From Solibacillus sp. FSL H8-0523 (GTDB lineage: Bacteria; Bacillota; Bacilli; Bacillales_A; Planococcaceae): a DNA stretch of 64,000 nucleotides. The stretch covers positions 3,844,001 through 3,908,000 of the forward strand of contig NZ_CP150291.1 in assembly GCF_038051985.1 (NCBI RefSeq), in the 5' to 3' direction. The position numbers were made by a program, and so were the translations under genes. The notes beneath the pieces are model-generated. The model worked only from the letters and a program-made list of their open reading frames with translations. It had not been told where the DNA came from and ran no database searches. This document shows, piece after piece, positions 9,306 to 17,485 of the stretch; positions within the stretch are counted from its first letter, which is position 1, and each line of letters begins with the position of its first letter.

Positions 9306-10671
9306 ATTCAGAAACACTTTCAATAATCGTTTCAAGCTTCATGCCACGCGACCCTTTTACTAGGATTAGCGTATCGTTCGTTGCATACTGCTTAATTGTG
9401 TTGATAATCGGCGCATAGTCTGTTTCTGCATGCAGAATGTGCCCATGTGCAAACTGTGGCTGTAATTTGTCATATAACCATTTCATACGCGTGCCATATA
9501 GACAAACATAATTTACTTTTTTAACATCGATATGCGTGGCAATTTCTTCGTGCATTTGCTGTTCGTCATCACCAAGTTCCAGCATATCGCCAAGCACAAG
9601 CCATTTATCCGCGCGAATCGTTGACTGATTCACAAATTGAATCGCGGCATGCATGCTTGTTGGGGCAGCATTGTAGGCATCGTTAATAAATAATAAATCC
9701 CCTATTGGAATGAGCTGCATACGCATATCTGTTAGCACAACTTGCTTTAATGCCGCGCGAATTTGTTCGTCTGTTAAACCAAGCGCTTTACTTACGAGCA
9801 TCGTGTTTAACGTATTTTTTACTTGGTGCTCCCCTAGTACTGAAATGAAGAAGTCCCCAGTGATCGCACCTTCTACATGGAAGCTACTACCATCAGCTGT
9901 TGCCTCTATATTTGATGCTACTAAATCAAGACCTACTGTAAAACCAACTGATTGCGTTTTTAAATTTGCTTCTTTCGCGACAAGATTTTGTAGTAACGGC
10001 TCATCCCCATCAAAGAATAAAACACCTGTTTCATCTAAGCCTTTAATGATTTCAAACTTTGCTTGTGCGATGCCTTCACGTGAACCTAAATCTTGCATAT
10101 GCGCTTCACCGATATTCGTTATAAGCGCATAATGTGGGCGTGCGAGCTTCGTTAAAAACTCAATTTCACCAAATCCGCTCATACCCATTTCTAATACTGA
10201 AATTTCTGTATCCTCATCGAGCTGTAAAATCGTAATCGGTAAGCCTAGCTGATTGTTAAAATTACCGATTGTTTTTTGTACTTTATAATACGGTGCCAGT
10301 GCGCCCGCTAAAATATCTTTTGACGATGTTTTACCGTTTGAACCAGTAATTCCGATAAATGTCGCCTTGTGTTCATTACGGTATGCTTTTGCCATTTCTT
10401 GTAGCGCCATTTCAGGATCGTCTACAAAAATTAATGGGATATGCTGTGGTGGGTTTGGTTCGTCATTCATCCATAACGCCGCCGCTGCACCTTTTTCAAA
10501 TGCCTGCTCAACAAAGCGGTGGCCATTTACCGCTTCACCACGAAATGGAATAAATAAATCACCTTGTTGAATGGTACGCGTATCAATTGAAACACCCGTT
10601 ACGAGCGTCTCTGGAAATGCTTGATTGTCAATGTGTAGCCAGTCTGCTAGCTGTTGTAAATTCTTCTTCAC
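9304..10671 (-). CDS. murF: UDP-MurNAc-tripeptide--D-Ala-D-Ala ligase
   Basis: Last cytoplasmic ligase of the peptidoglycan precursor pathway. It adds the D-Ala-D-Ala made by Ddl to UDP-MurNAc-tripeptide. At 455 aa it has the three Mur ligase domains: an N-terminal UDP-binding part (TGVSIDTRTIQQGDLFIPFR), the ATP P-loop GITGSNGKTS (residues 107-116), then the central block (EMGMSGFGEIEFL, ITNIGEAH) and the C-terminal NDAYNAAPTSM region. ddl lies 12 bases upstream on the same strand, so the two are probably one operon. Transcription ends at the strong hairpin after the stop. Confidence 0.96.
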   Translation of the reverse strand: MKKNLQQLADWLHIDNQAFPETLVTGVSIDTRTIQQGDLFIPFRGEAVNGHRFVEQAFEKGAAAALWMNDEPNPPQHIPLIFVDDPEMALQEMAKAYRNEHKATFIGITGSNGKTSSKDILAGALAPYYKVQKTIGNFNNQLGLPITILQLDEDTEISVLEMGMSGFGEIEFLTKLARPHYALITNIGEAHMQDLGSREGIAQAKFEIIKGLDETGVLFFDGDEPLLQNLVAKEANLKTQSVGFTVGLDLVASNIEATADGSSFHVEGAITGDFFISVLGEHQVKNTLNTMLVSKALGLTDEQIRAALKQVVLTDMRMQLIPIGDLLFINDAYNAAPTSMHAAIQFVNQSTIRADKWLVLGDMLELGDDEQQMHEEIATHIDVKKVNYVCLYGTRMKWLYDKLQPQFAHGHILHAETDYAPIINTIKQYATNDTLILVKGSRGMKLETIIESVSE

Positions 10672-10683
10672 GGTCTACCCCAC

Positions 10684-11754
10684 TTAGTCTTTATTGTATT
10701 GAAGTTGTTGTTTTTCTGCGTGACGCTCTACCGCTAAGCTAATTAATTTTTTGATTAGCTCTGGATACGGCACATTCGTGTGTTGCCATAATAACGGATA
10801 CATACTTACCGGTGTAAAGCCTGGTAATGTATTCACTTCGTTAATGAAAATTTCGTTGTCTGCTGTCACAAAGAAATCCGCACGTACTAAGCCGGCACCA
10901 TCAATTGCTTTAAAGGCTTTTTTCGCCATTTCTACTAAATCCATATACACCGTTTCTTCTAAGGGTACAGGAATAATGAGTGCAGTTGAGCCGTCTTTAT
11001 ATTTTGAATCGTAATCATAAAACTCGGTCATCGGTTTAATTTCACCGGCAACTGATACTTTTGGTTCGTCGTTCCCTAAGACACCTAGCTCGATTTCACG
11101 TGCAATGATCCCTTGTTCGACAACGATTTTACGGTCATATTGTAGCGCGTAGGCAACAGCTTTCTCTAACTCTTTAGCATTACTTGCTTTACTAATCCCA
11201 ACACTTGAGCCTAAGTTAGCTGGTTTAACGAACATTGGGTAGCCAAGCGTATCTTCACATTTCGCTGTATAGCCTGCTTGATTTTTTTCCCATTCACTAC
11301 GAATAAAATGTACGTATGGTACTTGTGGTAAGCCAGCCATTTCAAACAACTGCTTCATCGCCACTTTATCCATACCCGCAGCTGAACCAAGTACGCCGTT
11401 TCCAACGTACGGAATATTTAATACTTCTAAAAACCCTTGCACTGTGCCATCTTCACCATTTGTACCGTGTAACAACGGGAAAATCACGTTAAACGGCGTT
11501 GTCATATGTGCTGTGATAAATTGTGTAATATTGTTATCAGCTTTTGAAGTTGATGTAAATTGTAATTGTTCGATTGATTGTGCGGCTTCTGTTAATTGAG
11601 GTCCTACACGCCATTCACCATTTAATGTAATAAAAATCGGAAAGACATCAAACTCGTTAAAATCTAACGCTTGTGTTACTGCCTTTGCAGTCGACAGCGA
11701 TACCTCATGCTCGGCAGACTTGCCACCATATAATAAACCGATTCTTTTTTTCAT
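10684..11754 (-). CDS. ddl: D-alanine--D-alanine ligase
   Basis: ATP-grasp enzyme joining two D-Ala molecules. It has 356 aa with the family blocks KKRIGLLYGGKSAEHEVSLS at the start, HGTNGEDGTVQGFLE, VKPANLGSSVGISK and the C-terminal FINEVNTLPGFTPVSMYP. The closing motif carries metal-binding Glu/Asn and substrate-binding residues. It precedes murF by 12 bases. In the VanA-type ligase a Lys or His replaces the tyrosine of the omega loop; here the loop reads EFYDYDSKYKDG, the normal D-Ala-D-Ala (vancomycin-sensitive) form. Confidence 0.96.
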   Translation of the reverse strand: MKKRIGLLYGGKSAEHEVSLSTAKAVTQALDFNEFDVFPIFITLNGEWRVGPQLTEAAQSIEQLQFTSTSKADNNITQFITAHMTTPFNVIFPLLHGTNGEDGTVQGFLEVLNIPYVGNGVLGSAAGMDKVAMKQLFEMAGLPQVPYVHFIRSEWEKNQAGYTAKCEDTLGYPMFVKPANLGSSVGISKASNAKELEKAVAYALQYDRKIVVEQGIIAREIELGVLGNDEPKVSVAGEIKPMTEFYDYDSKYKDGSTALIIPVPLEETVYMDLVEMAKKAFKAIDGAGLVRADFFVTADNEIFINEVNTLPGFTPVSMYPLLWQHTNVPYPELIKKLISLAVERHAEKQQLQYNKD

Positions 11755-11871
11755 TTCGTTGACCTCCAGTTTTCACTAGTTATTAGTGTACCATTTCCCT
11801 AATTTACGTTCGAGCCTCGTTTATACCGAACGAATCTCCACTTACTTAGGAACCTATTTTTTCGAGTTAAA

Positions 11872-11902
11872 AACACTCACCGCGCACCTGCTGTGAGTGT
11901 TA
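11872..11902 (-). terminator. Intrinsic terminator of the 11.9-kb gene
   Basis: AACACTCAC and GTGAGTGTT form a 9-bp stem with a U-run on the minus strand; the hairpin overlaps the last codon of the upstream gene. Confidence 0.8.
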
Positions 11903-12649
11903 ACTAATTTGTATTAATTCATCATAGCTTAGTTTTAAAATTTCATTTAAGTCATCCCATACTTCATCTGGGTAATCATAGTCACTAAGCGTTCGAACTT
12001 CGATTCCATAATGAGCGTTAGGCTTATCTAATTTATAGAGTGACAGTAACGCGCCTTCCTTCACATAAGGTCTATATAATCGCAATGTTGAAGGATCGAT
12101 TGTTGGTGAACTATTTTTACTTTTTCTTCGCCAAAAACTTCCTGCGCCTTCTTTTTCTTTAATCATTTGATTAAACAAATTCGACACGAGTATTTCAGAA
12201 TCCCCGATAAAACGATAATAAACTTTCGTCATTTTATCTGCAACGGATGAATAATACGTATAGCGGTTTTGTAGTTTACTAAAGAACGGTGTTGCCAGTG
12301 GCTCCCGCTTATGACTTAAATAAAGCAGCTCTGCTTGCTCGAGTGGCGTCAGTGCATTGACGTTCTTTTCAGATGCAAAATCCACCCAGCATAAGTCTTG
12401 CTTAAGGTCACTTTCTTTTTTCAGAAAACCAGCCATATCTTCATTCGTTACAAAATCGAATTGCGTATGCATATTAAATGAGCCATCTTCGTAGGCGTGT
12501 TTTAACAAAAGTATGTTTTTCATCGGTTCAACAGAAGTTACAAATTGTTTTAAAGTTAACCCACTATATACGACAAAATGTTCGACATCGTTCATATGTA
12601 TGTAGATATGATGCATAAAATCTTCTGCTGCCCTCAGTTTTTTTGCCAC
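11900..12649 (-). CDS. Uncharacterised 249-aa cytoplasmic protein
   Basis: I do not recognise the family. The start is the GTG at 12649 with AAAGGAG ten bases upstream; a GTG three codons earlier sits on the ribosome site itself. The protein is soluble, mixed alpha/beta, without signal peptide or membrane segment. Notable stretches are HIYIHMNDVEHFVVYSG, LCWVDFASEKNVNALTPLEQ, NRYTYYSSVADKMTKVYYRF and an acidic tail (DYDYPDEVWDDLNEILKLSYDE). A basic WRRKSKN patch lies in the middle. It has its own terminator and stands alone between ddl and rodA, so context gives no function. Confidence 0.7.
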   Translation of the reverse strand: MAKKLRAAEDFMHHIYIHMNDVEHFVVYSGLTLKQFVTSVEPMKNILLLKHAYEDGSFNMHTQFDFVTNEDMAGFLKKESDLKQDLCWVDFASEKNVNALTPLEQAELLYLSHKREPLATPFFSKLQNRYTYYSSVADKMTKVYYRFIGDSEILVSNLFNQMIKEKEGAGSFWRRKSKNSSPTIDPSTLRLYRPYVKEGALLSLYKLDKPNAHYGIEVRTLSDYDYPDEVWDDLNEILKLSYDELIQIS

Positions 12650-13058
12650 GAAATACACACTCCTTTAATATGAATAATAGATTTATTATATGACTTCTTG
12701 TGCAAATTTGAAACATTTTATCCTTCGTTTCGTCCAACTTTTAAGTTAGGCTCTTGTCACAAATTTTTGAATGGTTCTTTTTACGTAAGTTCATAAAAAA
12801 AATCTACACTTAAACTAGCTCGCATATATTTGAGTAAAGTATTTTCTACAAGAATATGATACAGTAAATACAGCAAAAAAGTTTGCAATTTACCGCTTAT
12901 TCTACTTTACATGATGCGAAACTTCAATCAGTGAGCGATGACTTACTGGTTCTTTTACGTGGAATCATTAGATAATAAATTCAGGCACAATTTGGGCCTT
13001 CAATTTGTTAGTATCTTTAACCCCATTCGGGTAATTAAAAAACATAAGGTGAATCAAA
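12650..13058. other. Divergent intergenic region upstream of rodA
   Basis: About 410 AT-rich bases between two divergent genes. It must hold both promoters. A TATGAT at about 12856 preceded by TTGAGT 19 bases earlier is a poor promoter candidate for rodA. No gene with a credible ribosome site is visible. Confidence 0.5.
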
Positions 13059-14249
13059 ATGGATACAAACAATTATAATTTTACAAAGCGTTTCGATTGG
13101 ACGCTTACCGTTATTTTATTTTTATTTCTCGGAGTCAGCCTACTTGCCATTGCGTCAGCACAAACATCTGGACAATACGGGGAAAATTACGTATTAAAGC
13201 AAGGGATTAACTATGTTATTTTTGCTTTTATGGCTGGTGTTGTCATGTACTTCGACCCAGACCAATACAAAAAATTAGCATGGCCTCTTTATGGGGTCGG
13301 ATTGATCCTAATTATTGCAGTAGTCGCCATTCCTCCATCAACTGGGATTACGGTAGAACGAAACGGTGCACAAAGCTGGTTCAGTACGCCAATTGGGAAT
13401 ATTCAACCCGTAGAATTTATGAAAACCTTTTACATCTTGGCGACTGCTTTCTTAATTAGTAAGCATCATGAAAGAAATCCAAACAAAACAGTGAAGTCGG
13501 ACTTTATTTTACTCGGAAAAATCGCGGCAACAATGATTGTGCCACTTGGCTTCATTATGCTACAGCCTGACTTAGGTTCGGGACTTGTTTTTATCGCGAT
13601 TACGGCGGCACTTGTGATTGTAGCAGGGGTTACGTGGAAAATCATTTTACCGCTATTTGGCGGCGCGGCTCTCCTTGGTGGCTCACTCTTATGGATGGCA
13701 CTGTATATGCAGGACTTCCTCGGAAAAGTATTCGGCTTCCAACCTTATCAATTCGCGCGTATTTATTCGTGGATTGACCCGCAATCTTATGCCACTTCAG
13801 ATGGGTATCATTTAATTACGTCACTGAATGCCATTGGATCTGGTGAAATTTTTGGGAAAGGCTTTATGGCACGTGAAGTGTACGTAGCCGAAAACCATAC
13901 GGACTTTATCTTTGCTGTAATCGGAGAAGAGTGGGGCTTTGTCGGAGCAAGTGCTGTCATTTGCTTATACTTCTTACTCATTTACCATCTAACAAAAACA
14001 ACATTAATGTTAAAAGATCCGTTTTGTACATATGTTTGTGCAGGGATTATCGCAATGATTACGTTCCACGTGTTCGAAAACATTGGGATGACGATTCAAC
14101 TATTACCAATCACAGGGATTCCACTTCCCTTCATAAGCTACGGTGGTAGTTCGATGATGGGGAACGCGCTTGCAATTGGTCTTGTATATAGTATGAAATT
14201 CCATTACCGCACATACATGTTCACATCAAACGATCCTGAAGATGAATAA
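13059..14249 (+). CDS. rodA: SEDS peptidoglycan glycosyltransferase RodA
   Basis: Membrane polymerase of lipid II that works with the elongation machinery and a class B PBP. It has 396 aa with about ten membrane helices. SEDS signatures are visible: NGAQSWFSTPIGNIQPVEFMK around residues 103-122, QPDLGSG near 172, HTDFIFAVIGEEWGF near 281-295 (the extracellular loop carrying the family's catalytic Asp is in this region) and PFISYGGSSMM near the end. The GNIQPVEFMK and TDFIF forms favour RodA over FtsW/SpoVE. The site AAGGTG precedes the ATG by seven bases. It stands alone and ends next to a structured repeat. Confidence 0.92.
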   Translation: MDTNNYNFTKRFDWTLTVILFLFLGVSLLAIASAQTSGQYGENYVLKQGINYVIFAFMAGVVMYFDPDQYKKLAWPLYGVGLILIIAVVAIPPSTGITVERNGAQSWFSTPIGNIQPVEFMKTFYILATAFLISKHHERNPNKTVKSDFILLGKIAATMIVPLGFIMLQPDLGSGLVFIAITAALVIVAGVTWKIILPLFGGAALLGGSLLWMALYMQDFLGKVFGFQPYQFARIYSWIDPQSYATSDGYHLITSLNAIGSGEIFGKGFMAREVYVAENHTDFIFAVIGEEWGFVGASAVICLYFLLIYHLTKTTLMLKDPFCTYVCAGIIAMITFHVFENIGMTIQLLPITGIPLPFISYGGSSMMGNALAIGLVYSMKFHYRTYMFTSNDPEDE

Positions 14250-14252
14250 ATA

Positions 14253-14364
14253 AGAAAAGCGCTAAAGCGCCCTTAAAGCTCCGCGTCAGTCAAAACGCCA
14301 CATCCAGGTGGCATGACCGGCGGGACCAAAATGACCGAGGAGCTGGCGCTTTAGCCTAGACATT
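14253..14364 (+). repeat. Structured dispersed repeat, copy A
   Basis: A 112-bp element beginning four bases after the rodA stop. Outer stem: GCTAAAGCGCC (14261-14271) with GGCGCTTTAGC (14345-14355). Second stem: AGCTCC (14277-14282) with GGAGCT (14339-14344), abutting the first. Inner stem: GTCA (14285-14288) with TGAC (14314-14317), enclosing a GCCAC/GTGGC hairpin (14297-14312). The ends AAAAGCGCTAAAG and GCCTAGACA recur in copy B and, with changes, in copies C and D. Confidence 0.85.
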
Positions 14365-14400
14365 GTTAAAACACATAAACTTTTCACTTCTTATCTAAAT

Positions 14401-14441
14401 AAAAAACGACCACAGTCTAGCCGGCTGCGGTCGTTTTTTTA
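14401..14441 (-). terminator. Intrinsic terminator of the 46-aa gene
   Basis: AACGACCGCAGCC pairs with GGCTAGACTGTGGTCGTT (one bulge region) and U-runs flank both sides. It overlaps the stop of the small minus-strand gene and could also act on rodA read-through. Confidence 0.8.
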
Positions 14442-14579
14442 ATTTTGTGTCTGCGGAGTTTGTGTTTTTGGTGGTGTTAAGACTTTTAGAAGCTCAAGAC
14501 GCGATTTTGTAACCGTCGCTGTAACACCGATTTTTGCTAAATTGGTAACAATCCGTTTTAAATCCATTTCTTTCGCCAA
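14439..14579 (-). CDS. Small 46-aa protein of unknown function
   Basis: A short gene supported by three things: a TTG start at 14579 with a GAGGTG site eight bases upstream, an uninterrupted frame of 46 codons, and a strong terminator that begins at its stop codon. The product starts MAKEMDLKRIVTNLAK, has a central amphipathic helix-like part with basic residues (TVTKSRLELLKVL), and ends in a Thr/Pro/Gln tail (TPPKTQTPQTQN). No membrane segment or cysteine pair. I cannot assign a family. An alternative start is the ATG at 14567, four codons in. Confidence 0.6.
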   Translation of the reverse strand: MAKEMDLKRIVTNLAKIGVTATVTKSRLELLKVLTPPKTQTPQTQN

Positions 14580-15020
14580 TTCCCATACACCTCAAACTTT
14601 CCTTTTGTAATTTATATAACGATTTCGATTCATAAAAGTTTCATTTTTAAAGGTCAGACCTTATACTTCTATACATTACCACAATATTGAAAGTCTGGTG
14701 TTTTAAATTTTGCTAAAAATACAATGACTTATTAGTAATTAACCAAATAAATCTTAAAATAAACAACTTTGAAAAATTTTTAATTGCTAGCTTTTTTATT
14801 TTAACAACCTAGACAACTATATTTCCATTTAATGATTTTTACACTTCGTTAATAATTAAATCTTATAGCAAATAAATTTTAAGCATGTTTAACATAAATT
14901 TCAAGTGGAAATATTGTAGTATACAATACTTTACCATTCGTATAACACCTAAGAATAGCACCTCGACATATTACGATCCTTACTGCTTTTTCGAGAATCT
15001 AACTTCATAGGAGGTACTTC
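14580..15020. other. AT-rich intergenic region upstream of the YwqG-like gene
   Basis: About 440 bases, very AT-rich, between a minus-strand small gene and a plus-strand gene. A GGTCAGACC palindrome lies near 14651. I find no further ORF with a ribosome site, no riboswitch core and no clear promoter. Confidence 0.5.
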
Positions 15021-15827
15021 ATGATGAATAATTATGAAAAAAACATATATATACCGAAAGAATTAATCAATTTCCATACATGTTTGACACAATCAGCCGA
15101 ACAGGTAGCGATTTTAAATCCTTTAAGACAACCTGCCTTTTTACATGAAAGTAAATTTGCTGGGTTACCTTTACTAACACACGAAATGGCGCACCCTAAA
15201 GACGAGCAAAATCAGTACATGTTATTTTTAGCACAAATTAATTTTGCTGAATTCAAATTAGAGCAACCATTTCCAGAAGACGGCATCTTACAATTTTATA
15301 TTTCGCAGCAATGCTACGATAAAGTTAAATACCGTTCACAGTACGGCCATTTCAAGGTGCAATATTTACCCGAACATGCAATTCACCAACACTATGTTCA
15401 GGATTTTACTTATTTAAGCGATGTTAATTTAGCGGATTTCCCCATTCAACATGAAATGAAACTGCGCGCTACAACACAGTTTGAGCCTGTTTCTGCTACA
15501 GATTATCGTTTAAATAACTATTTCAATCCTGAAATTATGCATACCGCGATCACATTAGATGACCGCTCATTTGAAGATATTTATTTAGAAAGCTATTTAG
15601 CAGCCGAACATAAAATCGGCGGCTACCCATACTTTATTCACGAGGATTTCCGTAAGCAATCGCTGTATTTACAGCATTACGACACATTGCTTTTACAAAT
15701 CGTTTCAAATGATGAACAAAAAATTATGTGGGGAGATAGTGGCATTATGAGTTTTTTCATTAACTCTGAAAAGTTAGCCAACCGCGATTTCTCAGATATT
15801 TATTTCCACATTGAAGAATATGAATAA
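15021..15827 (+). CDS. YwqG-like DUF1963 protein
   Basis: Cytoplasmic protein of the DUF1963/YwqG family, function unknown. The 268-aa sequence carries the family blocks in order: SKFAGLPLLTHE, MLFLAQINFAEFKLEQPFPE, GILQFYISQQ, the HKIGGYPYFIHEDFR block and the ending LLLQIVSNDEQKIMWGDSGI followed by FFIN. The ribosome site AGGAGGT lies seven bases before the first of two adjacent ATGs. It stands alone and has its own terminator. In B. subtilis the homologue lies near a YwqH-L type toxin region; no such genes are seen here. Confidence 0.85.
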   Translation: MMNNYEKNIYIPKELINFHTCLTQSAEQVAILNPLRQPAFLHESKFAGLPLLTHEMAHPKDEQNQYMLFLAQINFAEFKLEQPFPEDGILQFYISQQCYDKVKYRSQYGHFKVQYLPEHAIHQHYVQDFTYLSDVNLADFPIQHEMKLRATTQFEPVSATDYRLNNYFNPEIMHTAITLDDRSFEDIYLESYLAAEHKIGGYPYFIHEDFRKQSLYLQHYDTLLLQIVSNDEQKIMWGDSGIMSFFINSEKLANRDFSDIYFHIEEYE

Positions 15828-15837
15828 ATAACGTTTT

Positions 15838-15880
15838 TAAAACACTCGGTTAGAAGACGCCGAGTGTTTCTTTTTGCGTT
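15838..15880 (+). terminator. Intrinsic terminator after the YwqG-like gene
   Basis: AACACTCGG pairs with CCGAGTGTT across a ten-base loop, followed by TCTTTTT. Confidence 0.88.
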
Positions 15881-15937
15881 CAAATTATTTACGCTATAAT
15901 AAGGAGCGTAAATACAGAAAAAAAGTAGGTGAACTTT

Positions 15938-17395
15938 TTGAGCGCGATTATTGAAAATTATTTTTTACTTCCAATTATTATTTTTATCAATATCATTTTT
16001 GCGATTACCGTCATCTTTTTAGAGCGTAAAAAACCTTCATCAACTTGGGCTTGGCTACTTGTACTGTATTTCCTACCATTTGTTGGATTTTTATTATATT
16101 TATTACTTGGCCGCCAGTTACGCAAAAAGCATTTATTCCGCTGGGATGGTAAAAAGGATATTGGCATTGATCGTCTTATTACTTATCAGATTGAAGCGAT
16201 TAAGAACAATCAGCTCGATTACCGAAATGAGCATGTACAAGATTATCGTCATTTAATTTATATGAATTTAACGACAAATAATGCCGTATTAACACAAGAT
16301 AATGCCGTACATATCTTTGATGATGGTCGTGATAAATTCGAAGCACTCATTAAAGATATTCTTGCAGCGAAAAATCACATCCATATTCAATATTACATTT
16401 TCAAGCTTGATAACTTAGGTCGGCGTATTTATAACACGTTACTAAAAAAAGCAAAACAAGGGGTAAAGGTGCGGATTTTATATGATGAAATGGGCTCACG
16501 CGATGTGCGCAAACGCCATTTCAAAGAGTTAATTGAATTAGGTGGCGAGGTTGAGGTCTTTTTCCCGTCTATTTTACCGCTTATTAATCCCCGTTTGAAT
16601 TTCCGAAACCACCGGAAAATCGTAGTCATTGACGGACGTATTGGTTATATTGGTGGCTTTAATGTTGGCGATGAATATCTAGGATTATCTGACCGCTTCG
16701 GCTATTGGCGCGATACGCATTTACGTATTGAAGGAAGCTCGGTGCATCCGTTGCAAACGCGTTTTATTTTAGACTGGAATCAGGCGAGTGCCAAAAATGA
16801 TATTCGCTATGCGGAGCGTTACTTCCCGATTATTCCGCAAAAAGGGACATCTGCTTTGCAAATTATTTCAAGCGGGCCAGACACGGAATGGGAAGTAATT
16901 AAAAATAATTACTTACGTTTAATTACGAATGCCAAGCGCTACATCTATATTCAATCCCCGTATTTCATTCCGGACGAATCATTCTTTGACGCTATTCGTG
17001 TTGCCTCACTTTCAGGCATCGATGTGCGCATTATGATTCCGAACAAGCCGGATCATATGTTTGTTTACTGGGCGACGTATTCCTATGTTGGGCAGCTCGT
17101 TGTAGCAGGTGCCAAAATTTATCATTATGAAAAGGGCTTTATTCACGCGAAGATGATTGTTGTCGATGATGAGGTGGCCTCTGTTGGTACAGCAAATATC
17201 GATGTACGTAGCTTCAGTTTAAATTTTGAAGTGAATGCCGTACTATATGACCCTGCATTGGCACATCGCTTAGCAGAGATTTTTGAACATGATATTTTAG
17301 ATAGCTCTGAGTTAACAAAGGAGCTTTACCTTAATCGTTCGAATGCTGTGAAATTCAAAGAATCGATTTCACGCTTATTATCGCCGATTTTATAA
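15938..17395 (+). CDS. cls: Cardiolipin synthase
   Basis: Phospholipase D superfamily enzyme that makes cardiolipin from two phosphatidylglycerol molecules at the membrane. I take the TTG at 15938 as start, since AGTAGGTG lies six bases upstream; the GTG at 15929 is part of that ribosome site. The protein (485 aa) has two N-terminal membrane helices (about 1-25 and 35-58) and two HKD motifs: NHRKIVVIDGRIGYIGGFN and IHAKMIVVDDEVASVGTANI. The two-helix plus two-HKD layout is that of Bacillus ClsA. A degenerate repeat copy begins right at its stop codon. Confidence 0.95.
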   Translation: MSAIIENYFLLPIIIFINIIFAITVIFLERKKPSSTWAWLLVLYFLPFVGFLLYLLLGRQLRKKHLFRWDGKKDIGIDRLITYQIEAIKNNQLDYRNEHVQDYRHLIYMNLTTNNAVLTQDNAVHIFDDGRDKFEALIKDILAAKNHIHIQYYIFKLDNLGRRIYNTLLKKAKQGVKVRILYDEMGSRDVRKRHFKELIELGGEVEVFFPSILPLINPRLNFRNHRKIVVIDGRIGYIGGFNVGDEYLGLSDRFGYWRDTHLRIEGSSVHPLQTRFILDWNQASAKNDIRYAERYFPIIPQKGTSALQIISSGPDTEWEVIKNNYLRLITNAKRYIYIQSPYFIPDESFFDAIRVASLSGIDVRIMIPNKPDHMFVYWATYSYVGQLVVAGAKIYHYEKGFIHAKMIVVDDEVASVGTANIDVRSFSLNFEVNAVLYDPALAHRLAEIFEHDILDSSELTKELYLNRSNAVKFKESISRLLSPIL

Positions 17396-17442
17396 GAAAA
17401 GCGCTAAAGTGCCTCGAGCAGCTGAAGCGAATGCCTAGACAC
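17396..17442 (+). repeat. Structured dispersed repeat, copy B (short, degenerate)
   Basis: It starts on the base after the cls stop. It shares TAAGAAAAGCGCTAAAG and the end GCCTAGACA exactly with copy A, but the middle is shortened and the outer 3' arm has decayed to GAAGCGAATGCC, so the long stem is largely lost. Confidence 0.7.
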
Positions 17443-17446
17443 TAAA

Positions 17447-17483
17447 AAAAGTGTGTGGAAAGTTACATCTCTCCACACACTTT
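17447..17483. terminator. Bidirectional terminator between cls and the carboxypeptidase gene
   Basis: AAAAGTGTGTGGA pairs with TCCACACACTTTT, with an A-run on one side and a T-run on the other, between convergent genes. Confidence 0.9.
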
Positions 17484-17485
17484 TA

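Noticed and set aside
12950-13058. Open frame running into rodA from an ATG near 12948
   Set aside because: No ribosome site, out of frame with rodA and no protein-like composition.
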